The position numbers and the translations under genes were made by a program. A stretch of 64,000 bases of DNA from Lineus longissimus. Its lineage: Eukaryota > Nemertea > Pilidiophora > Heteronemertea > Lineidae. Below the pieces are notes generated by a model. The model was not told the DNA's origin. It made no database searches and saw only the letters and a program-made list of their open reading frames with translations. The stretch lies in the NCBI RefSeq assembly GCF_910592395.1, contig NC_088320.1, forward strand, positions 7,566,001-7,630,000. The letters run 5' to 3'. Below, piece after piece: positions 23,459-34,860 of the stretch; the stretch's first letter is position 1, and every line of letters starts with the position of its first letter.

Positions 23459-24647
23459 AGGAAGTGACAGTAGTCACGTCACGCGTAATCGTGGCAAGGA
23501 ATCCTGTTGAAGTACCAATAACAACGATATGAAACGTCTTAAATATATTACGGAGCTCTGACTTGCGGCTTTTGGAAAATTCATTAAGGTGAAACCTTTC
23601 AAGAGTGTTAACCCCTTCAGGAAAGTAATTCAAATTTCACTTCAAACATTGTTTACATGTACACCTTCTAGTCAGTTTGCAGGTTACAGTCCAATTAGGG
23701 ATGACAATTGTGACTTGGACTGCACTTGCGCTATTTTAGAAGTCCAATCTAGACACTCATGATCAATTGCAAAAGCAAAGGAGATCGCCCAGATCAGTGT
23801 GAGCAACAGTGTATGACCGCTGGTGTGGGCAATCTTGGCCTAGCTACTCAACCCACTAGTGTAGCAGAAGGGAACTTGTCGCTTTTGTAAGTGAAGAGTC
23901 AGACGAAAAGAGGCCCAAGGGCCTGGTGCTCAGCTGAATTTTTGCCCAAACCAGTAACCAACAGCTTGCCAAACTAAGAGTGGGACATGGCAAAAGGACA
24001 AAAATATTATTGATATGGTGAATACCTGTCCATGACAAGCTGATAACATGCGCAAGTATAAGCATGAATCAGGCACCTGGACATGAAAGCCTTCTTCTAT
24101 CTTCCCGGCTGCCCTTTCTGAATGTCCGCCAATTTGATAAAATCTTGTGAGAAACCAACACAGGTTGAAGACGAAGAGTGCTAGCATGGACTCAAGATCA
24201 TCCAACAGACAGCACAATCTAAGCTCGACTTCTCCCCCTGTCATGGCCCTCTATCAAGATATGGCCAGTCAGTGCTTAAGATCTCGCATCATGCATATTA
24301 CTATGTTCAAGGTACCGGCCATTTACCTGGCTTCCTGGCTGTCAAGAGAATATCAAATGTGCTTCAAATCGGCCTATCGACAGGAAATGTCTCCGTGGTA
24401 ATAACTAAATGATTCGCACACGTAAATAGTAAATCATGCTGATGACAGCAAGAAAGGCTTTTAGTCCGTTTGTCATGTCTAAAAACGTCAAACTCAGTTC
24501 AAACTTTAATGCCAGCAGACAAATCTTGCTTTCAGATGATCAGCGGCACTTTGGACAACATCATCTACTGATTTCAAAGTAACTAAATGTTCATGATGAG
24601 AACTTAGAAATGGCATGATAGTTAGTCATAGTTTCTTTTGTTTGCAG
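23459..24647. other. Low-copy sequence, no gene seen
   Basis: Overlapping short frames on both strands near 23856-24401 have no supporting context. Confidence 0.3.
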
Positions 24648-24719
24648 GAAATACATAGAGTTGCGAGAATGACAAATGAACTAGGGCATTTTCATGGGCG
24701 GTGCAAAATGCAAACGTAA
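24648..24719 (+). CDS. Very weak candidate terminal exon
   Basis: The acceptor-like CATAGTTTCTTTTGTTTGCAG ends at 24647. One frame then gives EIHRVARMTNELGHFHGRCK and a few more residues before TAA at 24717. The acceptor is good but 23 codons is too short to weigh. Confidence 0.1.
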   Translation, partial: EIHRVARMTNELGHFHGRCKMQT

Positions 24720-26720
24720 AAAAAGCCGGCCACTTCAACAAGTCATTAAATCACCTTTGTGAACACAGATAAATCACCTACTTTTTTTCCACTAAGTGTA
24801 GAATCCTGGGTATTTCCTCCAATTCTGTTTAAACCGTAGCTAATGATGGGATTCATAGCTCAATACGTACTACATGTAGATCTCTGTGCTGGCCTATCAG
24901 GACTGAGAGTAACACACGTCAGTACTTCACGGAAAGATCTTTCAAACTGATTGAGACGCTGAGAAAACAAAACAGCAAGTCAAGCACCAACATCCCTGTC
25001 CGCAAAGTATCAATTTGCACAACAATGTTGCCAAGGATACAGTCGACTGAATAAAACGGAATAGACCTGGCAAGTTTGCCAAAACTATGTGCATGAACAA
25101 TAAGAGAGAAATGCTACTTCAATGCTAACGTCACACTTGTAAACTCGGCCTTACTTGGAATGGAAGATACTTTAAGAACAAATTGCCATCAGCAAGCCAC
25201 GCAATTAGTGCATACCTACTTGAGAGGAGAAGCCCTAGGCCTAGATTACTGTAACAGTAGGCCTACCAAACTCGCTTCATCCTAATATACCAAACTCACT
25301 TTGCAGTCTTCTACAACTGTGTACAAGTCTTTTAGTCATTCCTAGGGCGCAACATAATTTGCGTCAACAAAGCTACCTGAATACAGTTCCTTTCAACATC
25401 AGTCTGCTGGAACAACAGCACATTTGATGACAGAAATATACAGTGATATTCCAAACACGCTTACCATGAAACATACCCTAAAATCAATATTAGAACTCCC
25501 CTAATAACTATCAGCATACTGTCTAGGGGAAGACCTGGCAGCTTTTTTGCCGATAGGTGCATGACCCTTTTGGGATAAGCCCGTCCGATAACATTCTCTT
25601 TAATATTGCTTGCAACAAAGCTTTTTGCCTTGAGCTAGAACTACGCGATAAGGGACGGTACAAGGTATACTGCCAAAGACCACTTACACAGCCATTATCA
25701 TTGCAGTTAGGTAGCAAAATTCATCCATTCAAAACTTAAGGAACATCAGCTATCATTCCCTGATTGTGATAGCTTTTAACAAATTAGAGAGAGGGCCTCC
25801 GGAGGTAATAGAATGGGTCACAGACAAAACCAATATTTCCGTACTGAACATGTCAACAGGGATCTCTATCTGTTACGTCTGTCATTGTGCCAGCCCTTTT
25901 TCTGGTTAAAATGGATTTGGGTCTCTACAACCAAATCTCATAACGCCTGCAAAAAACAGGCCAGCAACTAATGCTGGTATCAAATATCACATTGCTGAGT
26001 TGGACACCACTCTTTGGAGGAAAACTACACAACTGAAAAGACCCCAAAACTTATCAAGGCTACATCTATTGGATCAGACGTCTGTCTTACTGATTGGTGG
26101 GGCACTGCAGACAAGCTCATAAAAGTCATCACACCACAAAGTACCGCCAACCCCAAGGCCATCAAGATGGCATTCTGCGTTTTTAAAACCACTTGAAAGG
26201 ATGATTAGACATTTCTGTGAGGTAAGGTGCAGACATGGCTTACATGCACCACCGGGGCAGGTGTCAATGCAAAAACAGGAGATTCTTCAGACTCGAGTTG
26301 AGCAGCCAGTTAATTACGGCAGGTGCAGTCCAAGGTTTCTGAAAGGCCTATGCTGTAAGAAGTACCGGGTGCTTTCAATCTATTGGGTAGCCTCACAACC
26401 TGTTCCCATGAATTTTAGTTTAAGGAATTGATTTAACGAACTGGAGGTATTGGTTGACTCACCAATCACTGCAACTGTGGAGTGAAATATCTATCACTGC
26501 ATCCACCTTGAAGGAAAATGGTGTACAGTGACGTCACGTAAAACGTGAAGTGAAGTTTGTTTATTATAGTGTCATCCCTAATGAAAGGGCCAGCCAGCTT
26601 TGGCTTATGAGACACTCTTTTCTCCCAAACTATCTCTAATGTCAGGGGCCTGGCGAGAAGGCAGTTTGTACGCAATAACTAGCTGGCGGCTAACCAAGCG
26701 GACACATCGGAAAAGAGTTT
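24720..26720. other. Low-copy sequence, no gene seen
   Basis: Two TAGGCCTA octamers occur at 25236-25243 and 25258-25265. A degraded dispersed motif (ATTGATTTAACGAACTGGAG) lies near 26427. No exon is supported. Confidence 0.3.
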
Positions 26721-26788
26721 ACCAGCAGGCCTCGAACCTTCGCCCTTCTGTTCACGAGGCGGACGCCTTAACCACTAGGCCATCAAAA
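26721..26788 (-). mobile_element. tRNA-like head, SINE or tRNA-derived pseudogene
   Basis: The minus strand reads GATGGCCTAGTGGTTAAGGC, GTCCGCCTCGTGAACAG, then GAAGGTTCGAGGCCTGC: clear A and B boxes with a GTG-containing anticodon-like loop. The acceptor stem does not pair and the anticodon stem is broken, so it is not a functional tRNA gene. No family A body follows. Confidence 0.6.
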
Positions 26789-27182
26789 TCGGTATACAAG
26801 ATGGCTTCTCCACCTCGGACATTCATTATTGAGCCACTTCAAATTTTATAGTCAATGTATTGATACCGAATTGGAGGTAGGCCTATTGGGGTGTCTCACT
26901 ATTATGCAGCAAGGGTGGAGCTAAACAACCGGAACTGAGGCAGCTCCCAAGTGTTAGGGGGACCATTTCCCCCACGTTGGGCCAGTTACGTAACAGAACT
27001 GCAAGATCTTTCATACCAAGAAATCATAATAATGAAGACTATGGATGGACATAGCCCTCAAGACAACTCAGAAATACCCATAAAGAGGTATAAACCAACC
27101 TCAGATGGGACAAACCATTGTCCAGATAGGGGAATACCAAGAAGTGCATGTAATGCAATGCATGAGTACTAGTTACAGGTCA

Positions 27183-27202
27183 CCCCCCCCCCCCCCCCCC
27201 CC
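27183..27202. repeat. poly(C) tract, C20
   Basis: Twenty uninterrupted C residues, the longest homopolymer in the window. Confidence 0.9.
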
Positions 27203-27792
27203 AATTGGGTCATATCCATTCGCTTGTGGCCTGCAGCACTACCTGTTCAATAAACAAGGACAGACACTATTGTGACAGAGAAATTATTTGGCAAGGTGGG
27301 ATGTAGCAGCACCTGGCTTCAGGTTATTGTCGTTAAAAAATAGCTCGTTTATAGAAGCCTGACAAAATGTGACAGAGTTCTCCTACAAGGAGCTGATGGC
27401 CTTGCCCAAAGGCCATTAGATGCCGTCATGCAATAATTTGATAACCAGTAATTGGAAGAGAAAATATCCGTGGATATTCATTTCCCGGCATTTTCGTTAC
27501 TGATATTACTTTCCCTGTTTTCATGATATCATGATAGCTGAGGTTCCGGGCATAGTTCCCATCTTTGAATAATTGGTTCGCGTAAAAGTCACCCAAAAGA
27601 ATTGACGGTGATGTCGAGAATATGAGGGTGTTCATAAAATGTGGAATGGCGTCAATCAAGGGTGGTCGAAAACGACGCCAGTTAACACAATCAGTTTTCC
27701 AAAACTTGATACTTTCTATACAGGTAATCTCAGATTATGCCATTTCCATTGGAAAATAGCGCTCTGCCTGAACAGGTCTGGATCTTCTAAAA

Positions 27793-27940
27793 TACAAAGT
27801 GAGTGAGTGTATTTTCTACTCACACAAAGTGAGTGTGATGCACTTCAAACAACACACTCATAAAATACACACACAACACACAAAGTGAGCAAGTGTATTT
27901 TCGAAAAGACACTCCCACAAGGTGAGTGAGAGCATTTTAG
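27793..27940. repeat. Degenerate GTGAGTGTATTTT repeat, partly inverted
   Basis: ACAAAGTGAGTGAGTGTATT recurs three to four times with spacing changes. The middle part (ACACACTCATAAAATACAC) is its reverse complement, giving foldback potential. Confidence 0.6.
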
Positions 27941-28320
27941 AAATGATTCATAGGCCTGCTATGAAGGAAGGAAAATACGATCAGTGACACTTGTCACTTC
28001 TAAATAAGCATGTTTTTCTCGAGCTTTCGCAAGGCATGATGTATGTCGAGCAGTTGAAAGAACCTTGAGCTCCACTTAGAAATGTCTCGGGGGAGCGGCA
28101 TCAGTTCCAATGAGCATGAGCTGATGGATGCGTTTTTGATGCCTTACCAAGTTGTCTGCCCTTGGAACACGTGCTGGCAAGCCTTACACCTGTCAAGAAA
28201 CTAATACCTAATGTACGATCTGTTTACAGACGTTTTTGCTCATCTGCTGAACTTGGGTAATAGACAAAAATTAACGGATTGTTTTTACATTTACCTTCAT
28301 GCAACAAACATTCCTTTCAG

Positions 28321-28464
28321 AACAAATGCGCTGTCAGTTTTTCCTTGGGGTTCAAAACCTTTGCCACACGGTTGGCAGCTGATGGTGTACCAGCAGGGTA
28401 CTCAAACAATGATTTCTATTGTTACTGCAGTGATACTGTGCACAATTCAATGTGCGTCAGGAAG
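28321..28464 (+). CDS. Candidate internal coding exon, cysteine-containing, unknown family
   Basis: The segment lies between an acceptor-like ACAAACATTCCTTTCAG (ending 28320) and a donor-like GGAAG|GTTACT. It is exactly 48 codons with matching phase 0 at both ends and no stop: NKCAVSFSLGFKTFATRLAA, then DGVPAGYSNNDFYCYCSDTV, then HNSMCVRK. Four cysteines and a balanced composition look protein-like. The frame stays open past the donor to 28530, so a terminal exon is also possible. A second open frame overlaps it out of phase. No family is recognised, and this exon cannot be joined in frame to the candidate at 29616. Confidence 0.25.
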
Positions 28465-29328
28465 GTTACTTCTAAAAGGCAACTCCTTCCAATTCCTTTT
28501 TACACGATATGTCAACGTGTGAGGGGTTAAAGTGTGAAGTCGATGACAACCTCCGGCCAACTGTTGAAATTGGGCAACACACCAAATTTGTAATATGGAC
28601 TGAATTTGGGCACTGCTGTTTTATTACTTTGTAATCGAAGAAAATGACACGACATTGGTCAACAATGAAGAAAGTACCAGATTTAGACTAATTTGAGGTA
28701 GAGAAAAATCATTTTTTAAGAACTCTTATGGGCTTCACTCTTAAGGGGCGTGCAGTGAATGGAATTGAGAGGCCTAATTCACTTTGTTATACACTTTGAA
28801 AGCAGAAGCAGAGGGTACTTTAGATATATGTTTCAATCAATAAGTAGGCCCCATCCGCCATACTTCCTTACCAAGTTCACTTTACAAGAAACACTTGCAA
28901 GGATATTTGTAAACCTATCTGTTCATATCAAGGAGCTTATTTCTTGAATTATTAAAATCAAATACATTTTGCACTTAAAATGAAAGTTTCCATATATTCT
29001 TATATAAGTACGGGGTACATAAATCTTCTGAGATAAGGTAGGGCATATGTAATCTAAAGTAGCATTTAAGTAGTCGATTCCAAAGTGTCTTTATCTAGCC
29101 CTGGCACATTGTCCTGTTGCATAATGCACACTTCCTTGTAAGTAAGTAGGCCTAAAAGATCTTATTATCAATGTGTGTCTTAGCCTAAATGAACCAGTGT
29201 TATCTATCATGTGATATGTAAACTCATTATGACAAACACACCATACATTTTCAACAGAGATTCATATTTACTTCCCGCTACCCTTAAGCATACACCCACT
29301 TTTGACTCGCTATCAAGACAAACATTAT
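28465..29328. other. Low-copy sequence
   Basis: One TAGGCCTA octamer at 29147-29154. No gene or repeat recognised. Confidence 0.3.
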
Positions 29329-29491
29329 GGGCCAAATTCATAAAGGGCGTTTAAGGGTTAGACATGTACAACTTCTCTCATCAGTTTCAGGGCCTATTCA
29401 TATTCTGTGAAGATTTACATGAAGGGCCTGAATCTATCTATTCAGTAGTTAAACGCTGTTTTAAGCTAAACACCCTTTATGAATTTGGCCC
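29329..29491. mobile_element. GGGCC-ended MITE, 163 bp, intact
   Basis: Terminal inverted repeats of about 25 bp (GGGCCAAATTCATAAAGGGC and onward) differ at one position. The element is flanked on both sides by TAT (29326-29328 and 29492-29494). GGGCC termini with a 3-bp target duplication fit the PIF/Harbinger superfamily; TAT is not its most usual target, so the assignment is tentative. The interior is unrelated to other repeats here. Confidence 0.8.
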
Positions 29492-29615
29492 TATGTTTTT
29501 CTGATGCATCAATTTCTCTGATACCGGCCGTGGTGCGGTGATTGTATTGCCTGTGTGAAATTCACTTAAAGAGGGTTATGCTGGTAATTGTTCTCCACAT
29601 ATCTATTTTTCCCAG

Positions 29616-29749
29616 GTATTTCTCTTGAGGCAGTACAAGCCTGTTTATTGTTGGACATGAAGTGTTGGTTCAGACATGAGACCTTAGACAAGGATCAAGG
29701 CCACGCCGAAATAACTCATTCCTCAATGCCAGCTACCTGCGGGGGTTTG
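29616..29749 (+). CDS. Candidate internal coding exon, unknown family
   Basis: A pyrimidine-rich acceptor (CCACATATCTATTTTTCCCAG, ending 29615) precedes 134 bp. After two phase bases these read ISLEAVQACLLLDMKCWFRH, ETLDKDQGHAEITHSSMPAT, CGGL without a stop, up to a donor-like TTTG|GTAAAT. The frame remains open to TAA at 29780, giving VNERVVASIS if it is terminal instead. Charged and cysteine residues are well mixed, unlike typical translated intron sequence. No homolog is recognised. Confidence 0.25.
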
Positions 29750-29895
29750 GTAAATGAACGTGTCGTAGCTAGCATCTCGTAAATCATTGGTACTTCCAGA
29801 TAACAAACGAAAATTATGTTCATCCCATAGTACACCCTCCATTCTCAAAGGCCTCATCACAAGATAGTAATGTTTGTTATGTGTCTGGCCTCATT

Positions 29896-30062
29896 TTCCA
29901 ATATCAAAGGGCTTATAGTGAACATTTGCCATCAAATTGGTACCGAGTAGTCCTTGGTATAGCAACCAAAGACTATTCGGTACCAACTCGATGGCAACCA
30001 AGGACTACTCGGTACGAATTTGATAGCAAGTGTTCACTATAAGCCCTTTGTTGATATTAGAA
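29896..30062. mobile_element. Palindromic element with long arms
   Basis: The left arm CAAAGGGCTTATAGTGAACA continues through TACCGAGTAGTCCTTGGT. It is mirrored by a right arm with only a few mismatches over about 54 bp. The centre repeats the CGGTACCAACTCGATGGCAACC module, so part of one arm was duplicated. Probably a foldback MITE; no clear target duplication was found. Confidence 0.7.
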
Positions 30063-30987
30063 ATTGATATCTCACTGTACATGTATAGGTTCATTGTCAT
30101 TGTTTGTTTCATCAAGAAAACTTGAATGGACCTCAAATTCCAAAACCATTGGCTGAGTTTGCAAGTTTTGGGTCCTCATTTTTTAGTCTAAAGAAGCAGT
30201 CTTCTTAAAATTCCTAAAGCATCAACTCATCTACTGAAGAAGATTGAACAGTGTATGCGTTGACAATCTTAGACAAGGCACTTCACCAACACTTGTGCTA
30301 TGCTATATTTTTGCAATTACATGTAGTTTAGGATCCATATGAAGTGGATATCCATGTTAATGGGTAAAATTGGTGAAATATAGATTAGGACACCTTGGCA
30401 TAACTTGAGGATTGTGCAGCCTTGGTAAAGATGTAACAACTGAGCATGCTAATTTCAGGTTAAGCTTTAGGATTAGCTACTTAAGCTAAGGTTGAGCTAT
30501 CCTAAGCTTGGGAACTTAATTACAGGTACTTGGGTTAAGTTGTGGACATACACTTCTGTTGCTAGCAATACCCTCTGTCCAGTTTGGTCAGCATCTATCC
30601 ACTTCGCATTTTTATTCATCAACGGTGGGTCTTTGTTACAATTTGCAGCAAAGACAGGAACAATTGATTCCCTGATCATATGAGTTCAGATTACCAAACC
30701 ATCTTCAGAGGTCAGAAATACTCACTGCCCGCCACGATCAAACACAAAACAAATAGACCAGCAGTCAGCGGATCTTTCAATTGATTTCATTCCTCCTTGG
30801 AAGCAACATCTTCTATATTGGTTGCCCTCTCAACATATTGGTTTCCCAGTTATCAGAAATAAAGGGATATCTTCCGGTATTATAACCGATCAACGATTCA
30901 TCACAGGTTCAAATGTCTGAGAGATTATTTTCAAACATATCAACACCAGTTTTGATATCATTGTGGTAACAAATATCAGGTTTAAAG
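30063..30987. other. Low-copy sequence, no gene seen
   Basis: The region 30430-30510 is enriched in TTAAGCT/TTAGGAT-like words. The overlapping plus and minus frames at 30492-30683 are mutual shadows without exon signals. Confidence 0.3.
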
Positions 30988-31285
30988 TACAGTGGAAGCT
31001 CCCTTAGCAGACACCTCTGTATTAAGGACAACCTCCCTTCTAAGAACACTAGTTCTACTAAGGACAACCTCTCTTCTAAGAACACTAGTTCTACTAAGGA
31101 CAACCTCTCTTCTAAGAACACTAGTTCTACTAAGGACAACCTCTCTATTAAGGACATTAGTTTTGGTGCCAAATTGGTTGTTTCCATTCAATTCGTCCTC
31201 TCTAATCGGAACACCTCTCTATTAAGGACAGCTGCACTTCTCAGTCCTAAGGGTGTCCTTAATAGAGAGGTTTACATGCACTGTA
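30988..31285 (+). mobile_element. Pogo-like MITE-3 with internal 36-bp tandem expansion
   Basis: Begins TACAGTGGAAGCTCCC and ends GAGAGGTTTACATGCACTGTA, in keeping with TA target sites. The internal module AAGGACAACCTCTCTTCTAA plus GAACACTAGTTCTACT (36 bp) is present three times, extending the copy well beyond the roughly 178 bp of an unexpanded member. Since 36 is divisible by 3, repeat-like open frames (LVLLRTTSLLRT on plus, LSLVELVFLEER on minus) arise on both strands and are not genes. Confidence 0.85.
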
Positions 31286-31763
31286 ATTGCAAGCTGAGAG
31301 AGCATCGTACAACCTCTTGATGAAGGCAATATCTCTGCCTCTCCACTCCGCACCAATTTAACAATATTGGGTTTTTTCTGGGACATCATCAATGTTATTA
31401 AAGGACTAACCTGCTAATAGTAATAATTCATCATGAAACACAAACGAGTGATAACTTCGGAGTGTTATTCATGTGATGAGCACCGAGAAACTATTAGCTC
31501 TTGCTTTCAGCCCTAATTAAACAGAAAATAACATATATTTGATCCAGGTAATAAAAACTCATATTTACACCTCCCCGAGGTGTTGCTTAGGGATGCACAA
31601 CTCTTAGATAACATGACATCTGTTATCTCAAGGTGTGATAGCAAGTTATATACACTGATAACATTCATGTATGAATAGGTTTAAACTTGTAAGAAAGGAG
31701 GCACACAACTTGTTTGTTTTCTTCAGGTACATTTGTCTGTTTGTAGCTTTTTTCGAAACATAA

Positions 31764-32003
31764 CTCCTTTCAAACGCCTACTTCGTCTGTACAAAAGAAA
31801 ATTTAACACAAATTTGAAAATTTCAAATTGTGTAAATATGCACCGATGACAAATTTCAACCATGGTAATGAGTAGACTGATACACAAACACTATAAATAC
31901 TAAGTTTCTGCAAATCCATAAGCATAATAAGTACACCTGTATTTCTATTTTCCTGAGCCATCAGTATTAAATACAATGAAAGAGAATGCAGGACCCCTTT
32001 GTA
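31764..32003 (+). mobile_element. MITE-1 copy, full length
   Basis: Starts CTTTCAAACGCCTACTTCG, contains the self-complementary AAATTTGAAAATTTCAAATT, CATAAGCATAATAAG and TTTCTATTTTCCTGAGCC blocks, and ends GACCCCTTTGTAAG. Confidence 0.7.
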
Positions 32004-32925
32004 AGCAAAACAGGTTCAGCAGCTTGGTAAACTTGCCAAATATTTTTTTCAGGGAATCCTTTTTAACTGTCGACATACACAATTCCCAAGATGCGCAGAG
32101 TATACAACACCGATATAAAGTTTCAAACTCCAATCACACTTCACATAGGCCTAACTATTTAAATGGTAATTGCATATCAAGAGATCATTTCCCTCTGCCG
32201 ATATATATCATCTGCAAAAAACTTTACGCAAAATGATGAAGGCATTTAGAAATGCTGACAGCAACTCTGTACAGCGCATCTACACGTTCGATTGTGTGTA
32301 ATTGCATGTAAACGAATACGGTGCACATGTGTTCAGGTTAGCTTACCTGAGAAACAGAAAGAATGACACACAATCGAAAGAACAACTGCTAATTAACAAT
32401 ACATTACACTAATTACAAGTCGAACATACCTAAAATCCTGAATTTCCAAATCTACGAATTCGATTTTGACCAGTTTTTATCCAACTTGATTCGACTCGTC
32501 CGTGTTATCTCAACTGACTTATGCCCTGAACTGGTGAATCTACACTGAATATGATAACGCGCATATGATTATTAATAGGTCACAGAGGTCAAGGGTTTCC
32601 TGATCAGTGCTGATAGGGCGGATCACGTGATTGGCTGTTGAGATCCACTTGACTTGCGAAGTTGGCTTTGATTTGTGGGGTGGGCTGAGTAGTGGGGCTT
32701 GATTAAAGGGGGTGGGGGGGGCTATTATTTGTTATGATTTTTATTCTTCCCAAAATATTTGAAAGCTTTCAATCTGCATGTTGTGGCTGTTGGATGGGTA
32801 GAACAGCTAGAGGGGGGGCCTGAAGGGAGCAAATGCCCCCAAGGGCTCATCAAAAACATGTTTTCCGTGCAGACTTTGGGTGATTTTCAGATCGATGGAG
32901 GGCAAAAGAGGTATTTTGATAATAA
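32004..32925. other. Low-copy sequence, no gene seen
   Basis: Contains one TAGGCCTA octamer (32146-32153) and a G-rich patch near 32700-32725. No exon is supported. Confidence 0.3.
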
Positions 32926-33085
32926 TGTGAACCTGTCTATTAAAGACACCCTTGGGAATGAGAGTCGCTCTCCTTAAAGAGAAGTGTCCTGAATACAGAG
33001 GTCAAATTGTGTGAAATTGACTAATACGGGACCAAAATCAATGTCCTTACCAGAGAGGATGTCCCGCTAAGAGAGGTGTCGGTAA
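32926..33085 (-). mobile_element. Pogo-like MITE-3 copy, diverged
   Basis: On the plus strand it reads GTGAACCTGTCTATTAAAG at the left and GTCCCGCTAAGAGAGGTGTC at the right, the reversed family order. Both termini have drifted. Confidence 0.65.
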
Positions 33086-34251
33086 GATTCCATCTGTCAA
33101 AGGGTGGTCTATTGAAATCTTGGTGGCTAAAAACCAGATGACCTGATATTACCAAGATCATCTGATAGAATCAAATGAACCACCAGTTGATATGTGCGTA
33201 TCAAAGACTTCATTTTCCTAATAGACTTGTTCCTTGAATTGCAAACAAACTTAGGCCTAGTTAAGATGTTTCGTCTAGACTATGCTAACATCGAAGTTTC
33301 ATCTAGCCCTAATTAAACAAAATTTGATGAGTTCGGATTAGTATCTCGCAGGGGTAGGGTGACAGATTGAAATACAATGTTGACGATTTGCCCCAGATAC
33401 TAAAGTTCCTGGTCATGTAAATAACCATCCTGTTGCCATTCTAAACAACAATTACTAATCCATGTATGATAGAGATGATATAGACTACATTTCGAGACGG
33501 GCATGCCAATTGGGAAACAGCATCTCTGGAATGTCTACCCAGCAAAGTGCTGACTTTGGAAAAGTTCCTGAGGCCATAGACCATGCCATCAGGTCAATGT
33601 ACTTTGAAGGGGAATTTGGACCCAGCGCTTTAGCCTGCTTATTTCTACAATTTTTTCTCGGGCGGGGAATATGCACATTCTCATTTCATGTTTATAAGTC
33701 CAGCGCAGATCAATTATCCTGATCCGTCCTGATGAACATGTGAACAATAGGGCCCGCAAAAGGTTTCCATTCAAAAACTCGTGCAAGACCTGATGACACA
33801 TTATTACTTTGACTTTACCCTCTTTATTTCCGTCACTGAATGAGTGAAGTCGTGTCTACTCGATTCTGATTGGCTACCAATCACAAGATGATGGCCGCCT
33901 CATCTCACAAGCTTCATTAACCAAATTGCGGTCAGTGGGTTAATTCATCCTCATTTCTAATTAGCGAATAGTAATTATATTTCACAGTGGTTTTGGTAAC
34001 GAATCAACCAGATGATTCGGAAAAGGAACGGCACAGATAAGCCCCCCCCCCCCTTTAATAATCTCCACCCTGAATTCATCTTAAATATGAGGAAGTTAGT
34101 TTCATCTTAGTCTAAGCTTTAATAATGATCGGCCACTGTAAATTCTTCCAATTTTGATAAAACTTCAACAGTTTTAATCTGGGGTGAATTAAGACAATGC
34201 TCCATTGGTTACAAATTGCATTTTAATGTTTTAAAACATTTTGTTCTTGTT
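33086..34251. other. Low-copy sequence with a TAAT-rich patch and C12 tract
   Basis: The stretch 33940-34010 has GGTTAATTCATCC, CTAATTAGCGAATAG and GTAATTATATT close together. The C12 tract is at 34042-34053. TAGGCCTA occurs at 33252-33259. No gene seen. Confidence 0.25.
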
Positions 34252-34326
34252 TGAACGCAATTGGAAAAAAACTTAAATTCAATTACGAATTTCAAATTTT
34301 CAATGAACGGCTACATCCCTTTAAGG
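34252..34326 (-). mobile_element. MITE-1 end fragment
   Basis: AACGCAATTGGAAAAAAACT, AATTACGAATTTCAAATTTT, then AACGGCTACATCCCTTTAA match the reversed left part of the family. Confidence 0.55.
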
Positions 34327-34531
34327 CTGCAACATTGGAATCAGCGCATGGCATCAGGTGGTTAGACCCGGTCACCCGAGAAAAAACAATTTCTGGAAAA
34401 ATTTCTCAACGCGGTCGAAATGGTAAAAGGAGGCTGCGTACAACAGCTCTGATGATTACGATAGCACCTGCTCTCCAGTGAGCAATGATTTCGTGAGGAG
34501 ACAACATTGCTATTTGAATATTCTTGGCAAA

Positions 34532-34860
34532 GAGCCTCATAGCCTAATAGTTAACACTGATGGTCACCACACAGAAAGGACCGGGTTCGATCCCTGGGTG
34601 AACCCAAGATAATATATCTGGACGAACCTGTGCGGCTTTCAAAGAACTAAAATTCCCGACTCTTCACCGTCATTGGAATGAGATGTGAAACCAAGGTTCC
34701 TTGTATCTGGTGTCTAGGCCAGGGCAAGAAAAAGACAGCATCAAGTGAGAAACATGAGTAGCTTGTGTGGACCCTACCTCTGGCCAAGGACAAAGTCACG
34801 TGGCCAATAGATCGAACTGGCGCCTGACAGAGAGGCACATAACAACACAACTCTTGCCGT
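34532..34860 (+). mobile_element. tRNA-derived SINE, family A
   Basis: The head GAGCCTCATAGCCTAATAG is followed by B box GGGTTCGATCCC, then AATGAGATGTGAAACCAAGG, CAAGTGAGAAACATGAGTAG and GGCCAATAGATCGAACTGGC. The extreme 3' end has decayed. Confidence 0.85.

Larger units (their letters stand above)
26789..28320. other. Low-copy sequence with C20 run and TG-rich repeat
   Basis: Includes the C20 tract (27183-27202) and the degenerate repeat at 27793-27940. No gene seen. Confidence 0.3.

Noticed and set aside
26721-26788. Possible functional tRNA gene
   Set aside because: A and B boxes are present but the acceptor and anticodon stems do not pair.
30909-31225. Leucine-rich repeat-like frames on both strands
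   Set aside because: Produced by the 36-bp internal expansion of a MITE-3 copy; 36 is divisible by 3, so both strands stay open.
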